Assembly (NCBI RefSeq): GCF_964340395.1 | Contig: NC_135563.1 | Coordinates: forward strand, 16,400,001 to 16,464,000 | Reading direction: 5' to 3' | Source of the DNA: Glandiceps talaboti | Lineage: Eukaryota > Hemichordata > Enteropneusta > Spengelidae | Length of the DNA stretch: 64,000 nucleotides | Part shown: piece after piece, positions 20,738-33,938 of the stretch | Layout: each line of letters starts with the position of its first letter | Numbering within the stretch: position 1 is the first letter of the stretch | Program-made: the position numbers and the translations under genes | Notes under the pieces: generated by a model | The model's database searches: none | Told to the model about the DNA's origin: nothing | Seen by the model: only the letters and a program-made list of their open reading frames with translations

Positions 20738-23700
20738 ATGGAAGTGGATTCTGCGACGTGCAATAACGATATTCAAGGAAAGATCTGTGCAAGAGAGGCT
20801 CCACGTAAGTCGTTTTATTTACAGATTTTAAGAAATACTTTTAATAGAAGTTGTGTTGATATTTATTTTATATTGGATTAGGATGCTATTGATAGCGCGT
20901 GGATAGGGTAAGGTGGAAGATACCATGGAGATAGGCGTAGGTCATTCCATTTTTATGAGGAGATGGTCTAGGAAGGAGTAGAGTTGTGCAAAGGGTAATT
21001 TATGTAATGTTCCCCAGACCAATCTGCTCCTGTACTAAGAATGGAATGACCCACACTTATCACCTGCAATTGACCCTTGACCTGAAAGAACACATTCAGT
21101 GATAACAGTTCAGATGTAATGATAATTGAAACAGTGTGAATTGAACTGGATAGTCAAAGTTTGATCTGATAGCCCTGCATTCTCTTTGTATATGTTCTGG
21201 TGGTTACAGGCATTTTATTGGCCAAGGAGTATATTATGAGTTTGATCCCAAAGATAGCTATGCACAAGTTTGTGTTGCAACGTTGACAAGCTTCCCTTCA
21301 TACCCAAATCTCAAGAATTCAGACTACTATACAGAGTGACAAACATACTGGAGTCAGTTGATTTATCACTATATTAGATGGAAGAAAACATCTTTCTAAT
21401 TCTTGAAGAGGTATTTCACAATTAGCTGTTCAAACATTTTCTATTTAAGTTTAAAAATCATGATGCAGGGCTGACAATGATATATTGGGAAATATTTCTG
21501 AATACAAGAATTCCAGTAACTGTCAACGCAACAAGTACCATAGATCCATTATCTACTGTTTGATAGACATAAACGATTATATGACTGCAGTATGAATTTC
21601 AGACTACATATATAGTAATGCTTGTCTTTTCAAGCTCTGCCAGGTCATAGATGGTCTGTAACTATTGACTCAATTCATGCGGTTTTTCCTTCCCAAATTT
21701 GATTTCATAAGTGCTAGTGGATAGATAGGTACAAAAATGTACGCAAGTCATAAACTGACACATGGTAGAAGTTGAGGACAAAGTCCTGTAAAGATCAAAG
21801 TACTCGTCCAGCATCTTTTAAGTTTTTGCTATAATATTAATATTCCAAAATACAAAATTTGTGCATTTAAGGTAACATATTCAAGTGTCTGCACCTACAT
21901 GTATACCCATACTAAAGCCTTGACCCTGACCTTCATTTTCAAGGTCAAATAGTAAATTGTTCAATAACTTGAGAAATGTTATACCAAGAGTCTCCATTGT
22001 TAGAGGTACACTTACTATTCAGACATTGACCTTCATCTTGATGGTCAAATTTAAATTTGCATGATAAGTATAAGAAATCAGTTGGGAGCTATGTCTTCTA
22101 TGAAGGCTTGTTTTAAAAGTCTTGTAAGAAATGGGCACCCTAAAAAAGTGTCAGTATCATTATTATTTTGAACTGTGTGACATCAATGACACGCCACATG
22201 CTGTCATAGTGCTATGATTTATAACATATTTCAAGATATCATTTATCATGATTAATGCACTGTATAAGTTTATTTATGTCACATGTTGATATTTAAAGTG
22301 TCTTTTATCACATGATTCTTAGTCACCTGGGGATATAGGATAGACTCACCTCACTGTAGTTTGTGAAATGTGAGCAGTTTCTGTTTTGATGTTCAAGATA
22401 TGAAGTGAGATTAGTTGGAGATGAGGGCACCTACATCACTGTTCTCTCCAGAAAATAATGACAAAACAGTAGACAATTTGCATAACAAAAGACTATGTAC
22501 TCATTTCGATATTGTTTATGGGGGGAGAAGGGGAAAAATGGTGTGCTGTTGTTTTGTGAGGTCTAACACCATTTGAAGTTGAATTAACAACAGGGTATAA
22601 ATGTTTAATTGGCAATGTCACATAAAAAAACCCAACCAAATCAAGTCCAAATTTATACCCTAAAGATCTATAGTGTAAATACAATGTATACAACTTGTAA
22701 AACTCTCCCAAGCACCATAAATTGTCTAAAGTGTGAAACACACTGTAATTAGCTAAATGTAGGACTAAAAACTTTCTTAATGTATTCTCATATGTGTGTA
22801 TTACAGTATTAACAACATGATTAAAATGCCACATCAACCGGTCTACCACTCTAGAATAATAAGTGCTATTTTGCTTTTAACGTATATATCGATCATTCAA
22901 CAATTTTTATTGCAAATGTCAAATGACAACTAGTTACAAAATGTGTATTGTCTTGGTACATTGTGAATGGGTAAGCTGGTACCATATTTTGCATGATGTG
23001 CTATAGGTAACTAGATGTCATTTGCATTAAAAATTTGCAATAAAAATTGTTGAATGGTTGATATACGTTAAAAGAAAAAATACTTTATGGATTGATATCG
23101 TGATAAGTTTTAAACATAACAAAAAAGTTTTGTTATGTTGAAATGAAAATGGAAAAAAAATTGAGAATAGCTTGTTGGAATGTGTTTTATGCTATTTTTG
23201 AATTGAGTTTGTCTTTCCTTTTACATGTAATATTGATCTATAAGAGTTGGATACATGATGCAACTTTTTGCAAGTAAAATTTTTTCAGCAATATTAAGTG
23301 TAAAAGAATCATATGAAATGTATATTGTATAGATTTTATCCCAAAAATTGACAAAGTTCATATTAGATTTTGAGAATTATTTACTTTCACATGAAATTAT
23401 TTCCATTTCAAAGAACAGGAAAGGAGATTATGTAACATACAGTTTATTGATAAGTGACAAAAAATTTGATTTTGCAGGCACAGGCATGTTTCAAACTTAC
23501 AAGCATTCTTTCCTCTTGTGTACATAGTAATATCAAACAGTGACATCATATGTAAATTCAGTGATATGCAAATAGGATGTTTTGTTTTCTTCTTAAATAC
23601 TCAAGCTGTGACTGGCTTTAAAATATTACAGGCAGTGAGATTGAAAGATTATGTGTCATGTGCTAGCAATCATTTGAGGTGGCAGACATCTGTGTCTCTG

Positions 23701-26700
23701 TGTGTTTTGGTATTTTTGAAAAACCACGTATGTCACGCTGTATTACGTTGTACATCTAACCTGCAAGACTCAACAGGTTGTAGGGTTTTGAAGTGAAACA
23801 CAGTGACGGAGAGTTTGAAGTGTGTGTGTTTTTGATGGATAAAGTCATCCATTACATGCGATAGGGGGAGTTAACTCAAATAATGTCAATCTTATCCAAC
23901 AACAATAATTATTCACCTATTCCAGCAATGCCATGGACCGGCGTAGACATTGGAGGAACACTTGTGAAGCTTGTGTACTTTGAGCCCACAGACTTTATTA
24001 ATGCAGAGGAGGAACATGAGGCTGAAGTGGAAACACTACGGACAATCCGTCATTACTTAACTTCCAACACTGCCTACGGAAAGACAGGAATCAGGGATGT
24101 ACACCTGGCTATTAAAAACTTTGAAATCCATGGACGTACTGGAACTCTCCATTTTATACGATTTCCAACATGTGATATGCAAGCATTCCTTCAGCTGGTT
24201 AAGTCTAAAAATTTATCTAGCATTGCACATACTATATGTGGGACTGGAGGTGGCGCCTACAAGTTTGCTCAAGATTTCAAGAATGTAAGTATCTAGTGTT
24301 TTTATCAAGCATTTTATAAAGTTGAGAAAAGAGGTGAAAACCAGTGAAATGACATATTGATATTCGTACATTCAATATTAATATTGGAGGGGAAGACATG
24401 GATGTACGGAGAAGTTTGACTTTATAATTTAAAACAACAACAATATATACATGTATATGATATGTGTGTTATGATCTAAACCAGGAATCACTTCATGCTG
24501 TTGACACATACATATGTAGGTAATTAGGAACAAATTTGTTCTATTGTGAAAACTTCTGTTTTGGTTCATTCAAATATTTGTTCAATGGACATGCTGTTGT
24601 ATTACTGATGCATTTTACCAAACTAACTTCTGCAGTGAAAGATGTACTGGTACCAGTAGTATTAAACATCACCACCGCAAAAAAATCAACTTCTCAAAAA
24701 TGTCTCTGAAAATGTCTCAAAACCCATAATGACACAATCCATTTGTTTGCTGTTTGAAATTTTTTTTCGATATAAATCAATAACTATATGTAAATGTGTT
24801 TTGCATTTTTTTATAGATCATCATGTCCTGTAGAACATGTATGTAATTCAACAAGCAGTTGAAAAAAAAATATGAAAAAATATGAAAAATGAAATTGTTA
24901 GGGAGTAGCCTAACAAGTAGTCTAGTTCCTACAGTATCATTATGATTTACACATCCACTCACAGAGGTTTAGCTTGAAACCACATCGGCATCAAGACTAC
25001 CTAACAAGAGAAGAAGGCATACTACCTTTCCTCCCCCCTTACCTACAAATACTAATAATTTAGCTCATAGCATAGATAACTTTGTTCTGTTGTGTCAGAC
25101 CTTTTGAATATTGACTAATGATATGGTAACCTAGAATCCCGGCGATATGGGATTTTGAATTTTTATTTTTTGGAGAATCAAATTTCAAATTCCCAATCGC
25201 CTGGATTCTAGGCTAATGATATGGGTGCAAAGGTAAAGATAACTGTTATATTTATTTTGTTATGATGTAAAAATACATGATGGTTGAGACCATGGATGTA
25301 AAACAAACCACAGTGATTTTACCTCCATGGATAGAAAACTGTGAATATTCAAACTTCAAGCAGCCTACATAAAAGAAATTTAAATGTTTGTTATGTCTGC
25401 ATGCTCAAGGTTTTTCAACTAAGTTGTTTAGAAGAAACAGAACAGTTACTAATAGCAGATTACATAATTTAAGTTTGTCTTTACTGATTGTGTAAATAAT
25501 CAAGATTATATCCACAGTGTAAATGGTGTAAGGGCAAGCCTTTGAAATAAACAACTTTATGGACTGACCTGGTCAAACATCATGTGATAAAGTACATGCA
25601 AACCTAGATAATGAATCACGGGAGCACATGTGTGGACTTTTATTGGTTTGAAATTCATTTGAAATTACTAGAGTGGTACACAATGTATGTGCACAGTGTA
25701 AGACTGAGAAATTTGTTGGTGTTGGTGCTTCAGTGAACTATATGCTGAACACATTTGTAATAAATGATCCATACTGTACCTTTTGGCTGTTGTTTCAATC
25801 AAATTGGCATGTGGCCTTTTATGTACATAATGATGACAATTCTTATTTCACAAACATTTCCTTGTACATAAAGTGACAGAAAGATTACTGAAGAAATATG
25901 CACTACTTACCCTGTGAAAACCAACTTACAGCCCAGTGACTTGTCTTGGTTTTACTATCTCAAGAAACTCTTTACACACTAGGAGAGAAATAAAGTTTCT
26001 TGAGATAGTTACACCAAGGAAAGTCTCCTGGCTACAGTCAACTTAATGTCATCTGACAAAAATGCAACAAAAGTCAACATTTTGGCTTGTAGTCATATCA
26101 CTATAAGAATGACAACATGGACACAGCATTTATGTGTGCGTCAAACCCAACCCCCTTTCTGGACCTTTTCAACCCCAAAAATATGTCCCGTTTTAGACCA
26201 AGTATTTTTTATAGGACCTGAGGCTGTCAGAAACATTGCAGTCAAGAGTGCGCAGACCAACAGGTTAAAAAACATACCCCAAAGGTATCATGGGAATTAA
26301 CCCCCCCCCCCCTATGTATAGTCACAAAATTAAAGAGATTTGTCAAGACTTACAATTTACATAGCACTTATAATCCAAGTATCATCTTCATAGTTGAAAG
26401 CTAGACTGAAAATTCCACATATTTATGTTTTTTGCTTCAGATTGTTGACATGGAACTTGAGAAGTATGACGAGTTAGACTGCTTGATAACAGGGATTCAC
26501 TACATTGATAGTAAATTACCTAATGAATGTTACTACTGGAGTAATCCAGACCCCTTCAACAGTGAAGCCTGTGAAAAAGTTCCCTTTGATTTCCGCAATC
26601 CCTATCCATACCTAGTAGTCAACATCGGATCTGGTGTTAGCATCCTTGCTGTTAAATCTCAGGAAGATTATGGAAGAGTCAGCGGTACTAGGTTAGTAAA

Positions 26701-29700
26701 TATAATAAATAAGTATATGTGAAATACATATGCAGGAGATGAACAATGAATATTCATGACTTTGAAGTGCTTATTACCTTCAGGAACATCATGAATATTC
26801 ATTGTTAAGCTATTGATAATGCATGTCTGCTGACTCTAATGAGACAATGTGGTCCATAGCAAAAATCCCAAAATGAGGCACAAGTTCATCTACTGAGTTG
26901 TTTCTCGGAAATCATGCATAATGAAGATGAAATGACTTGCCAGAACCCAAAGTTTATGAAAATGTCTTTACCTGGAGTGGCATTCCCCTTTAACTAAGGC
27001 AAAAGCATTAAATAACTTTCCCCGACCTTTCTGCAGCCCCAGACCACGTTGGCCACTGACAAGTACACAATATACCTCAGTTGCATAACCTCAAAAACCC
27101 TTTAACAGAAGAGTTTTATACATTGTGTTTGTGACTGGTAAGAAATAACAATACTTTTGTATATTTTGTTACAGCCTTGGTGGTGGTACTTTCCTTGGTC
27201 TGTGTTGTTTATTGACTGGCTGCCAAACATTTGAAGAAGCAATAGAGATGGCTGCCAGTGGTGATAGTACAAAAGTAGATAAATTAGTACGGGATATTTA
27301 TGGTGGTGATTATGATCGCTTTGGTTTACCAGGGTCAACAGTAGCCAGTAGGTAAGTATCACCATGTCAAATATGATGTCAGACATGTTGGTAGTGTCAA
27401 TATATGTTAACATTACCCATGACCATGTGCCCATGGACAGCACTATGTATCTCTGTTACCCACTGTTCAGTTTCAATCAAATGTGGCACAAATGTCATTC
27501 ACATCAGTCAAGCATGCATACTTATAGTTCTACTATTAGAGGTAAGCTGTATGTTCATATTCTGACCTTTTGACATGGTCCAGCAATCTTTAAAAAATAT
27601 TTATAGAGACACCATTCAAGTGTCTACTCCCATGATATCAGAAAAAGCTGTTTTGGCAGATTGCGGTCTTTCCTCTAATATTTAAAATATCTTTCACTAC
27701 ATATAACCAATGTGTTCACTTTCTCTTGTGGTCAATAAATATCACTTTATGCAGATAATGCTATTTATGATGTTTATGAATTTACATAATAGCTACATGT
27801 AACCCCCCTTGAACAGAACATTGGTGTTGGGTTTATGTCTTCAAACGTTGAAGACTTGTTTTTAATAGTCCTCTGCACACTTGTGTCTTTTCTGTGTTTA
27901 TGCTTTACTATAGTAATACTGTATGAAGGGAAAAATAAAACAAAATTAACCCCAGACACTCCTTTCAAATTGGAATGGAAACCCAGACAAAGAGCCTTTA
28001 GAACTTCAGTACAATTTGGAGTCATTTTAATATTAACCTGCTATTGTATTGCAGAAGAATACTGTCTAGAATATTTATAGGCACTTTTTGTCAATGATAT
28101 ATACCGGTATATATTGATCATTCATTCTATATGTACAGATTGTTGCTTCTGTATACGTATAATCTCTTTCAATGTGCATTTCTATTCTGTAATTTATACA
28201 TTTTCACATAGTACATTTTCACATAGTACATTTCACATTGTACATTTCACATTGTACATTTCACATTGTACATTTCACATTGTACATTTCGATATCTTGA
28301 TATGTATAGTTATTTTCTTTGTGGAATGATTTGTTGTTCCACCAGTCTTTAGTCAAGTAAATCCAACCAACTTTGTGTATACGAGCGATCGGTTAGATAA
28401 ATCCTGGTTTAATACTTTGACATTACTGACGTCAATACATTGTAGACACTCAAATCATGAAAATGGAAGAATCTGTGTGATCTGATAAATTTCTGAAAAG
28501 CATTCCTATCAATATGACGAGAAATATGGTTATGAGATTTTTTTGATAATTTTACAAAAATGATAATTGTCAAAGAAGTATGACATGTCGTCACTTAATG
28601 AATAAATTTATTGAAAAAAAATGTTTCCATGTTATTTTATTGTCAGGAAATGATATTTTACTGAATAATCTTTGAATACACAGGATGTGAGTGTAATAGG
28701 ATTATAGATGTAACACATGGTAGAGTAGTAGTTAAATCTAATATTGCATACGTTACTAGGTAGTATGTTGATATTTAACTAGACATAAATTATGTTTATT
28801 TCCATTTTAAACACCAGCTGAAATTTACATATGCTTAGATTTACTGACTCTTCAGAATAATATAAGTATAGTTATAATTATTATTGTTTTAAATATTGCT
28901 CCTTGGACTGTTTTGGCTAAGAGACTAGAGTTGTTGGCTTTCATTTCCAACGCCTAGTGGATGTCTTATTAGTGAAAAAAACTAGCTAGACATCGTACCA
29001 ATAATGTTAACAACAGCACACGTCATTGGTAATCCATGATCACATATTGACTGGCACTTAAATTTGGTACTTGTTTGTGAAAACCACTCCTGATATGCAA
29101 ATAATGTTTATTACCTAAACTTCACTTTCAGTCTGAATGTATGTCACATGTGTATGCAATAATATCATTGGTTTATATTAATGCTGCAATTGGATTAATA
29201 CAGCTCTTGGTGACAATTTAAAATTCAGCACAGAAAGTTGTGCTACAAAAAGGTGAAACTGGGCATTGGGAATGATTGCTAGATTTGAAAGCCAAAGACT
29301 AGTCTTGTAGTTATAAACTATCACTTCCAATTGTAAGAATTTCAATTCAGCTGAATTTCTTATATTAAAATGGCATAATCCCACAATCAAAGAATTTTTT
29401 GAGTTTCTTTGACCAGACCTGGTTGTAGTTATTACTTGTCCTCTTGTCTTGTTTTATCATCCTAAATACCTGCTCTGATTATATTTCAGTTTTGGTCAGA
29501 TGAATATCACAGAAAGACGAGAAAGTGTTAGTAAAAGTGATTTAGCAAGAGCTACCTTAGTGACAATAACAAACAACATCGGCTCTATAGCCAGAATGTG
29601 TGCATTGAACGTGGTAAGTTGTAATTTGCTGTTAAACTTCAAGTTTTAAGAAAGCAGTTTGAGTATTGCAGAAATAAAAAAAAAACCACAAGCATCTTTC

Positions 29701-30882
29701 ACAAATACATTACTAGCCCAGAGACTTGCTTGTCTGGCTTGAAAATATCATTTGTCAGAATATTCTGGCAAGCCAGTATATCAAGTCAGATTAGCTAGCC
29801 CAGTCCCTTGGCCAGTAAGGCACAAAGATAGATATGTAGAAAGCAATAGAGTATAAACCTTATATGTACAGCAGTATCACTCACCATGTATTATGACTAT
29901 ATGAAAACAAATCATTCAGCAAAATCTGTTTTTCTATTCATTTCTAGGGTATTGAGAGAGTGGTGTTTGTTGGTAATTTTCTTCGTGTCAATCCTATAGC
30001 AATGAAACTATTATCCTTTGCCATGGAATACTGGTCTAAAGGTGCTATCAAAGCTCTCTTCCTAGAACATGAGGTAAGAAACGTCCTGTCGCAACCAAAC
30101 TGCCTATCCTGTACTATGCTTTGCATTATTGGTATATTGGTATGTGCTATCTACATTGTAAAGGAACTATGCACTCTCTTAGCACATTTATGATAAATCA
30201 TGCTCTATTTCCAAGAGTTTGTTGACCTCTGATAAATCCAGGACCCTACCTACAAGATATTGTAGATAAACATGAGATGTTGTTTGCTATCAAGGTCAAA
30301 GATCATCTCTTATCATATCTTGATTGTGTTCCAGGTTTAGTTAGCATAGAGAAGCGCCCTCGATGTTGAGATTTCCTTTCAAACAGGACAACTAAGTTTT
30401 CATTATACATTTGTAATTGCTGTTCCTCTGCCTTTGTGCACCAATGGTAAAACAGCAAAGTAGTGTTTACACAAGAAAATAATAGTAGAGAATGAAGGGA
30501 AAATTGTAAAATAAAAGTGTTGGTTTGTTAGTTAATTTCTTGCATATAAATTGCAAGAAATTGGAGGAAGAAATCCACAACTTTACAAAGACTTTTCAAG
30601 AAATTGATCTGTTTGCTCAGAATTTTTGCATTGGCTTTCAACAGTGTAAGGCCAGATCCAAGCCATTGCTAAATAGACAAAATGATTACCAATTAGTAAA
30701 ATGATAATATTTCTAAATGTACACCACCTCTAAGTAAGACATATACTAGTTTAAGTTTTTCCTATTTGGAATAATTTTTCTGTTGTGTAAAACATTTTGT
30801 TTTATTATTCTTGTTAATTTTACAGGGTTACTTTGGTGCTGTTGGTGCTCTTGTACAACTGTTGAATAAGAACGAAGAATGA
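20738..30882 (+). CDS. PANK: Pantothenate kinase (eukaryotic PanK, PANK1-3 type), 7 exons
   Basis: Catalyses ATP-dependent phosphorylation of pantothenate, the first and rate-setting step of CoA synthesis. Exons: 20738-20804, 23926-24284, 26441-26691, 27175-27351, 29490-29613, 29948-30073, 30826-30882; 1161 nt, 386 aa (human PANK3 is 370), all in phase. Motifs: [11 protein letters not shown] nucleotide loop (residues 28-38), [29 protein letters not shown] with the catalytic glutamate (E153, equivalent to human PANK3 E138), [61 protein letters not shown] and [12 protein letters not shown]. Exon 1 encodes a 22-residue leader ([11 protein letters not shown]...) joined by a strong acceptor TTCACCTATTCCAG. 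An alternative start at 23883 ([18 protein letters not shown]) would use the same exon 2 extended upstream. No clear organelle-targeting peptide. It cannot be assigned to a single vertebrate paralogue. Confidence 0.96.
20805..23925 (+). other. PANK intron 1 (3.1 kb), possible alternative first exon at its 3' end
   Basis: No other exon was recognised. It contains a foldback element (22861-23085). Just before exon 2, an ATG at 23883 is in frame with PANK and preceded by an in-frame stop (TAG at 23862), so transcription from an internal promoter could yield a second N-terminus. No promoter motif was recognised to support this. Confidence 0.4.
22861..23085. mobile_element. Foldback / MITE-like element with ~70-bp inverted repeats
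   Basis: In PANK intron 1 the left arm (22861-22936) contains CTTTTAACGTATAT, CAACAATTTTTATTGCAAAT and CAACTAGTTAC. The right arm (23007-23085) carries their reverse complements GTAACTAGATG, GCAATAAAAATTGTTG and ATATACGTTAAAAG. The spacer is about 70 bp. Non-coding; target duplication not recognised. Confidence 0.65.
25127..25212. mobile_element. 86-bp TIR mini-element with 12-bp direct flanks
   Basis: In PANK intron 2 the left arm CCTAGAATCCCGGCGAT (from 25130) and right arm ATCGCCTGGATTCTAGG (to 25212) are inverted repeats extending about 29 bp with few mismatches. The element is flanked by the perfect direct repeat CTAATGATATGG at 25115-25126 and 25213-25224, which looks like a target duplication. 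Non-coding; superfamily undetermined. Confidence 0.65.
25927..26040. mobile_element. Foldback / MITE-like hairpin element
   Basis: In PANK intron 2 ACTATCTCAAGAAACT (25954-25969) faces its exact reverse complement AGTTTCTTGAGATAGT (25994-26009). Weaker pairing extends outward through CTTGG/CCAAG and CAGCCCAGTGACTT/AGTCTCCTGGCTAC. A weakly similar sequence (TAGCCCAGAGACTTG) occurs at about 29715 in PANK intron 5. Confidence 0.5.
26742..26806. repeat. Perfect 18-bp inverted repeat (hairpin)
   Basis: AACAATGAATATTCATGA (26742-26759) and TCATGAATATTCATTGTT (26789-26806) are perfect inverted repeats with a 29-bp loop, about 50 bp after PANK exon 3. It may be a very short MITE or a cruciform-prone site. 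Confidence 0.75.
28197..28290. repeat. 14-16-bp tandem repeat
   Basis: Two units of TACATTTTCACATAG type are followed by about four units of TACATTTCACATTG, in PANK intron 4. Confidence 0.85.
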
Positions 30883-32935
30883 TGTGGAGAAGATAGGCAG
30901 ATCATGCAAGAGTTTGAGATGTAGAGAGAGGGTGAATCATGCAGCGTTTGAGATGTGGTATCTATAGAGAAGATGAACTGTTTACTCTTCCAGATACAAC
31001 TCCATGACTATAATATCTTCCATTGCATTTATTTAAAGCTCGGTGACCAATCTTTTGCAATAGTTGAAGAGAATTGTACATATTTGACTCAAAATTGGAG
31101 AAATATATATTGTATTGTTTTGGGATTTAAGAAACAACTGGTTCCTTCTGTGTTATGCAGTCTAAATGACAAAGAAAACTATTTTAGAATAAGTGATGAT
31201 TTCTGACTTCAATCTTAACTGACAACTCATATACAGACTGTTTTCTGCAACCAATTCCGTATATAGGATATTTCAAGGCCACAGGGTCAAAGTTCATCAA
31301 GGGTCAAAGTTCATCAAGGGTCAAAGTAGTGCATGTCAAAGCTATGCAGCTGTTTATTTGTTACTGTTATTGAACTTGTTGAAAAGTATTCTTCTGATGT
31401 TAACAATATCCCACCATTTTCTATCACAGAAAATTTTTTGAAAGACTACAAAAAGAGTAAACAATGTGTATTCCAGGTTGGTATGTTCTTATTAAAATTT
31501 AATTTATGGTTCTATTTACCTATACTTTGTAACAATTGAGGAGACAGGGAACAAAGTATGTAATACAACACAATACAAGGGTATTACAAAGTCTACAGTT
31601 TTGTTATTGCCAAAACACAATAATCTTTATAAACAGATGATAGGGGTCTGCTTAGATTAGTTGATATATGAATGCAAGGTACTTTTATGTCCATTTCGAC
31701 ACTATTAAAAAGTATCATGTCCATTGCAACACTATTATGTCCATTGCGACATGTATTTTACCAGTTAAAAACCCAAATGGTGTTTTTGTTTAACACCTCA
31801 GCCAAGAACATCAACAGGGTTGTGAAATTGACCTTTTCATTACATTAAGTAATATACACATTTTTATTAATGTATGCAAATACATATAATCAAATATCAA
31901 TTCTAAAAGAATTTCAGCATACTAGGTGTTTTCGATTGAGACACACGGTATTAATAAGTCACTGATATTCAGCTTTTTTTTAGCCAAAAGTGACTTTTTA
32001 ATTAAGAAATGAAATAACCAGTTCTGTAAGTATGGCCGTTGTACTAGTCTGGACTTGAAACCTGATCCAAAGTGATTATAACATGTAGTAAGCCCGGTAT
32101 TTTCATTTTCTGAATTTTAATGAAATGAAAATTACTAGTCACAATTACATTTAATAATGATAACTCATCTCTTACACTCAAAGTTTGTACAGAGTTAGTT
32201 GTTAATGATTTATTTATGAAATTCTTATTAATTTCAATAGTTTCCAGCTTTCCTTTTTTTTAAAAGATGAATTATGGTTATTACTAATTAAGTTATTCCA
32301 TAAACAGAATAGCATTATTTTGATTTATTTAATATGCGATGTATATTTTAATATGTACATGTTGATAAGAGTTTTATCAATTCAGATGAAAAAAATTTGA
32401 AAAGGTGTCTCAGAATTAATATCAAGTCTGATTGGTCAGTGATTTTACAAAATAGAAGCTAGGCCATGATTGGTTGGCTTTACCACAAACACTGTCATAC
32501 AATCAGTCAGGTGGTAATGTAAGCTAGTCTATGATTGGTTAGTTTGTCCACAATGTAAGATAAACTCTGATTGGTCAGATATTGTTGTGGTTGTTTTTTT
32601 TTAAATCTAAATATCCTGTGGCAATAAGTAAGAAAGTTTTAAGGTCATCACAGTGCATGCATGAAAAGAAAAGATTTTGCTTGAGGTTCAAAAATGATAT
32701 TTATTTCAATTTACCAACTTTGGTGCTTTTAAATTTTAAATACCCAGTTCAATTTTTTTTTGCTGTGGTTATCAAAGAGTTATTATATTACAAATTGAAA
32801 TAAAATGTATTACCAAAAAAAAATGTGCAAAAAAGTGTAGAATTTAGAAAGACATATAATCAAGGCGAGGTGGAAATAAAGTTCATCTTACATTAGTAGA
32901 ATTGCTGTATGTGCTATATCAATTTATTAACCCCC

Positions 32936-33365
32936 AAAATATGCACTAGCTGTAACCGGTTATGATTTATCTGATCAAACAAGTACCAATATCTTCACAG
33001 AAAAGTGTTAAAATACCAATAATTAGATATTTTGTACATGTCAACTAGATGTCTGTTTTATCTATAAGTAGCATTATAATCATGATTCTTTTGGTTGCTG
33101 ATTTTTTTGGTGTGGACCTAAAAATCAGTTTGATTGGATTTATTGCACTATACTAGGTGTACTGTAATTCTACACAATATATTTACCCACAGGTGATTCA
33201 GTACTGTTCAAGGTGTACAATAAATTTTATGATTAAGGCATTATGTCTAACAAAGCAGTTTCAAAAAATGTTCCAGTTGAAAGCTCAGTGCAAAAAACTG
33301 TGAATTGCTTGAATGTGTGCTATAACCTTTGTAAATCATTCCAGTTACAGCTAGTGTAGCTTTAC
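32936..33365. mobile_element. MITE-like element, family A, diverged copy
   Basis: Starts AAAATATGCACTAGCTGTAAC and ends with the inverse GTTACAGCTAGTGTAGCTTT; the central CACTAGCTGTAAC is identical in both arms. Internal blocks such as CACAGGTGATTCAGTACTGT, GGTGTACAATA and ATGTCTAACAAAGCA match the two copies at 43536-43896 and 47050-47405. Non-coding, about 430 bp. Confidence 0.7.
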
Positions 33366-33464
33366 TAGTAAATAGTACTTCTCTTTGATGTATTCTGTTG
33401 TATACAGGAAGTGGTTACGTCCTTCATCATAGGAAGTGTGTAAGTTTAATACATGCATGCATGC

Positions 33465-33472
33465 ACACACAC

Positions 33473-33544
<72 letters not shown>
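33465..33544. repeat. (CA)n microsatellite
   Basis: Long CA dinucleotide run with one early interruption. Open frames across it on both strands are artefacts. Confidence 0.95.
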
Positions 33545-33549
<5 letters not shown>

Positions 33550-33779
33550 CACTTCATGTCTTGCTTTTGTTGGTATAGATGTTGTAATCAGTGAATACAT
33601 ACCTTGACAGTGTTTCCAGATTTTTTTAGTAGATGAATAAAGAAGTGACAAGTACGTTTTTTTCAAAGGAGAATTGTGTTCATCTTTTGATTATGGTTTG
33701 GTAAGAGAGTAAATGATTCATTTGATGTATTTGAGTTTGAACACACCTGCTAACAGATGAGGAAATATGTTGGAATAAC

Positions 33780-33938
33780 ACATCACACTTATACAGATTG
33801 GATATACGTAAATATTTTTTCAGTCAATGTGTCGTAGACATTTGGAACAGTTTACCAGAAACGGTTATTGCTAATTCATCAGTTAATCATTTTAAAGCGT
33901 GTATTGATAACCACCTCAGAACAGTAAGGGGTCTTTAA
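33780..33938 (+). mobile_element. LINE fragment: C-terminal tail of a reverse-transcriptase ORF
   Basis: One frame reads RLDIRKYFFSQ, VVDIWNSLPE, then a SSVNHFK segment and a TAA stop at 33936-33938. This R-x-R-K-x-F-F ... W-N-S-L-P ... S-V-N-x-F-K pattern is the usual C-terminal end of non-LTR retrotransposon reverse transcriptases (CR1/L2/Jockey/RTE-like). Only about 50 codons are present, so it is a 5'-truncated, dead copy. About 155 bp further on, a perfect CCCGCC-AAA-GGCGGG hairpin (34094-34108) may belong to its 3' tail. Confidence 0.75.

Noticed and set aside
32420-32580. Promoter suggested by four inverted CCAAT boxes
   Set aside because: Lies in the PANK 3' region with no gene start downstream within reach; probably a degenerate local repeat.
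33351-33666. VCVCVC / HTHTHT frames
   Set aside because: Both strands of a CA microsatellite.
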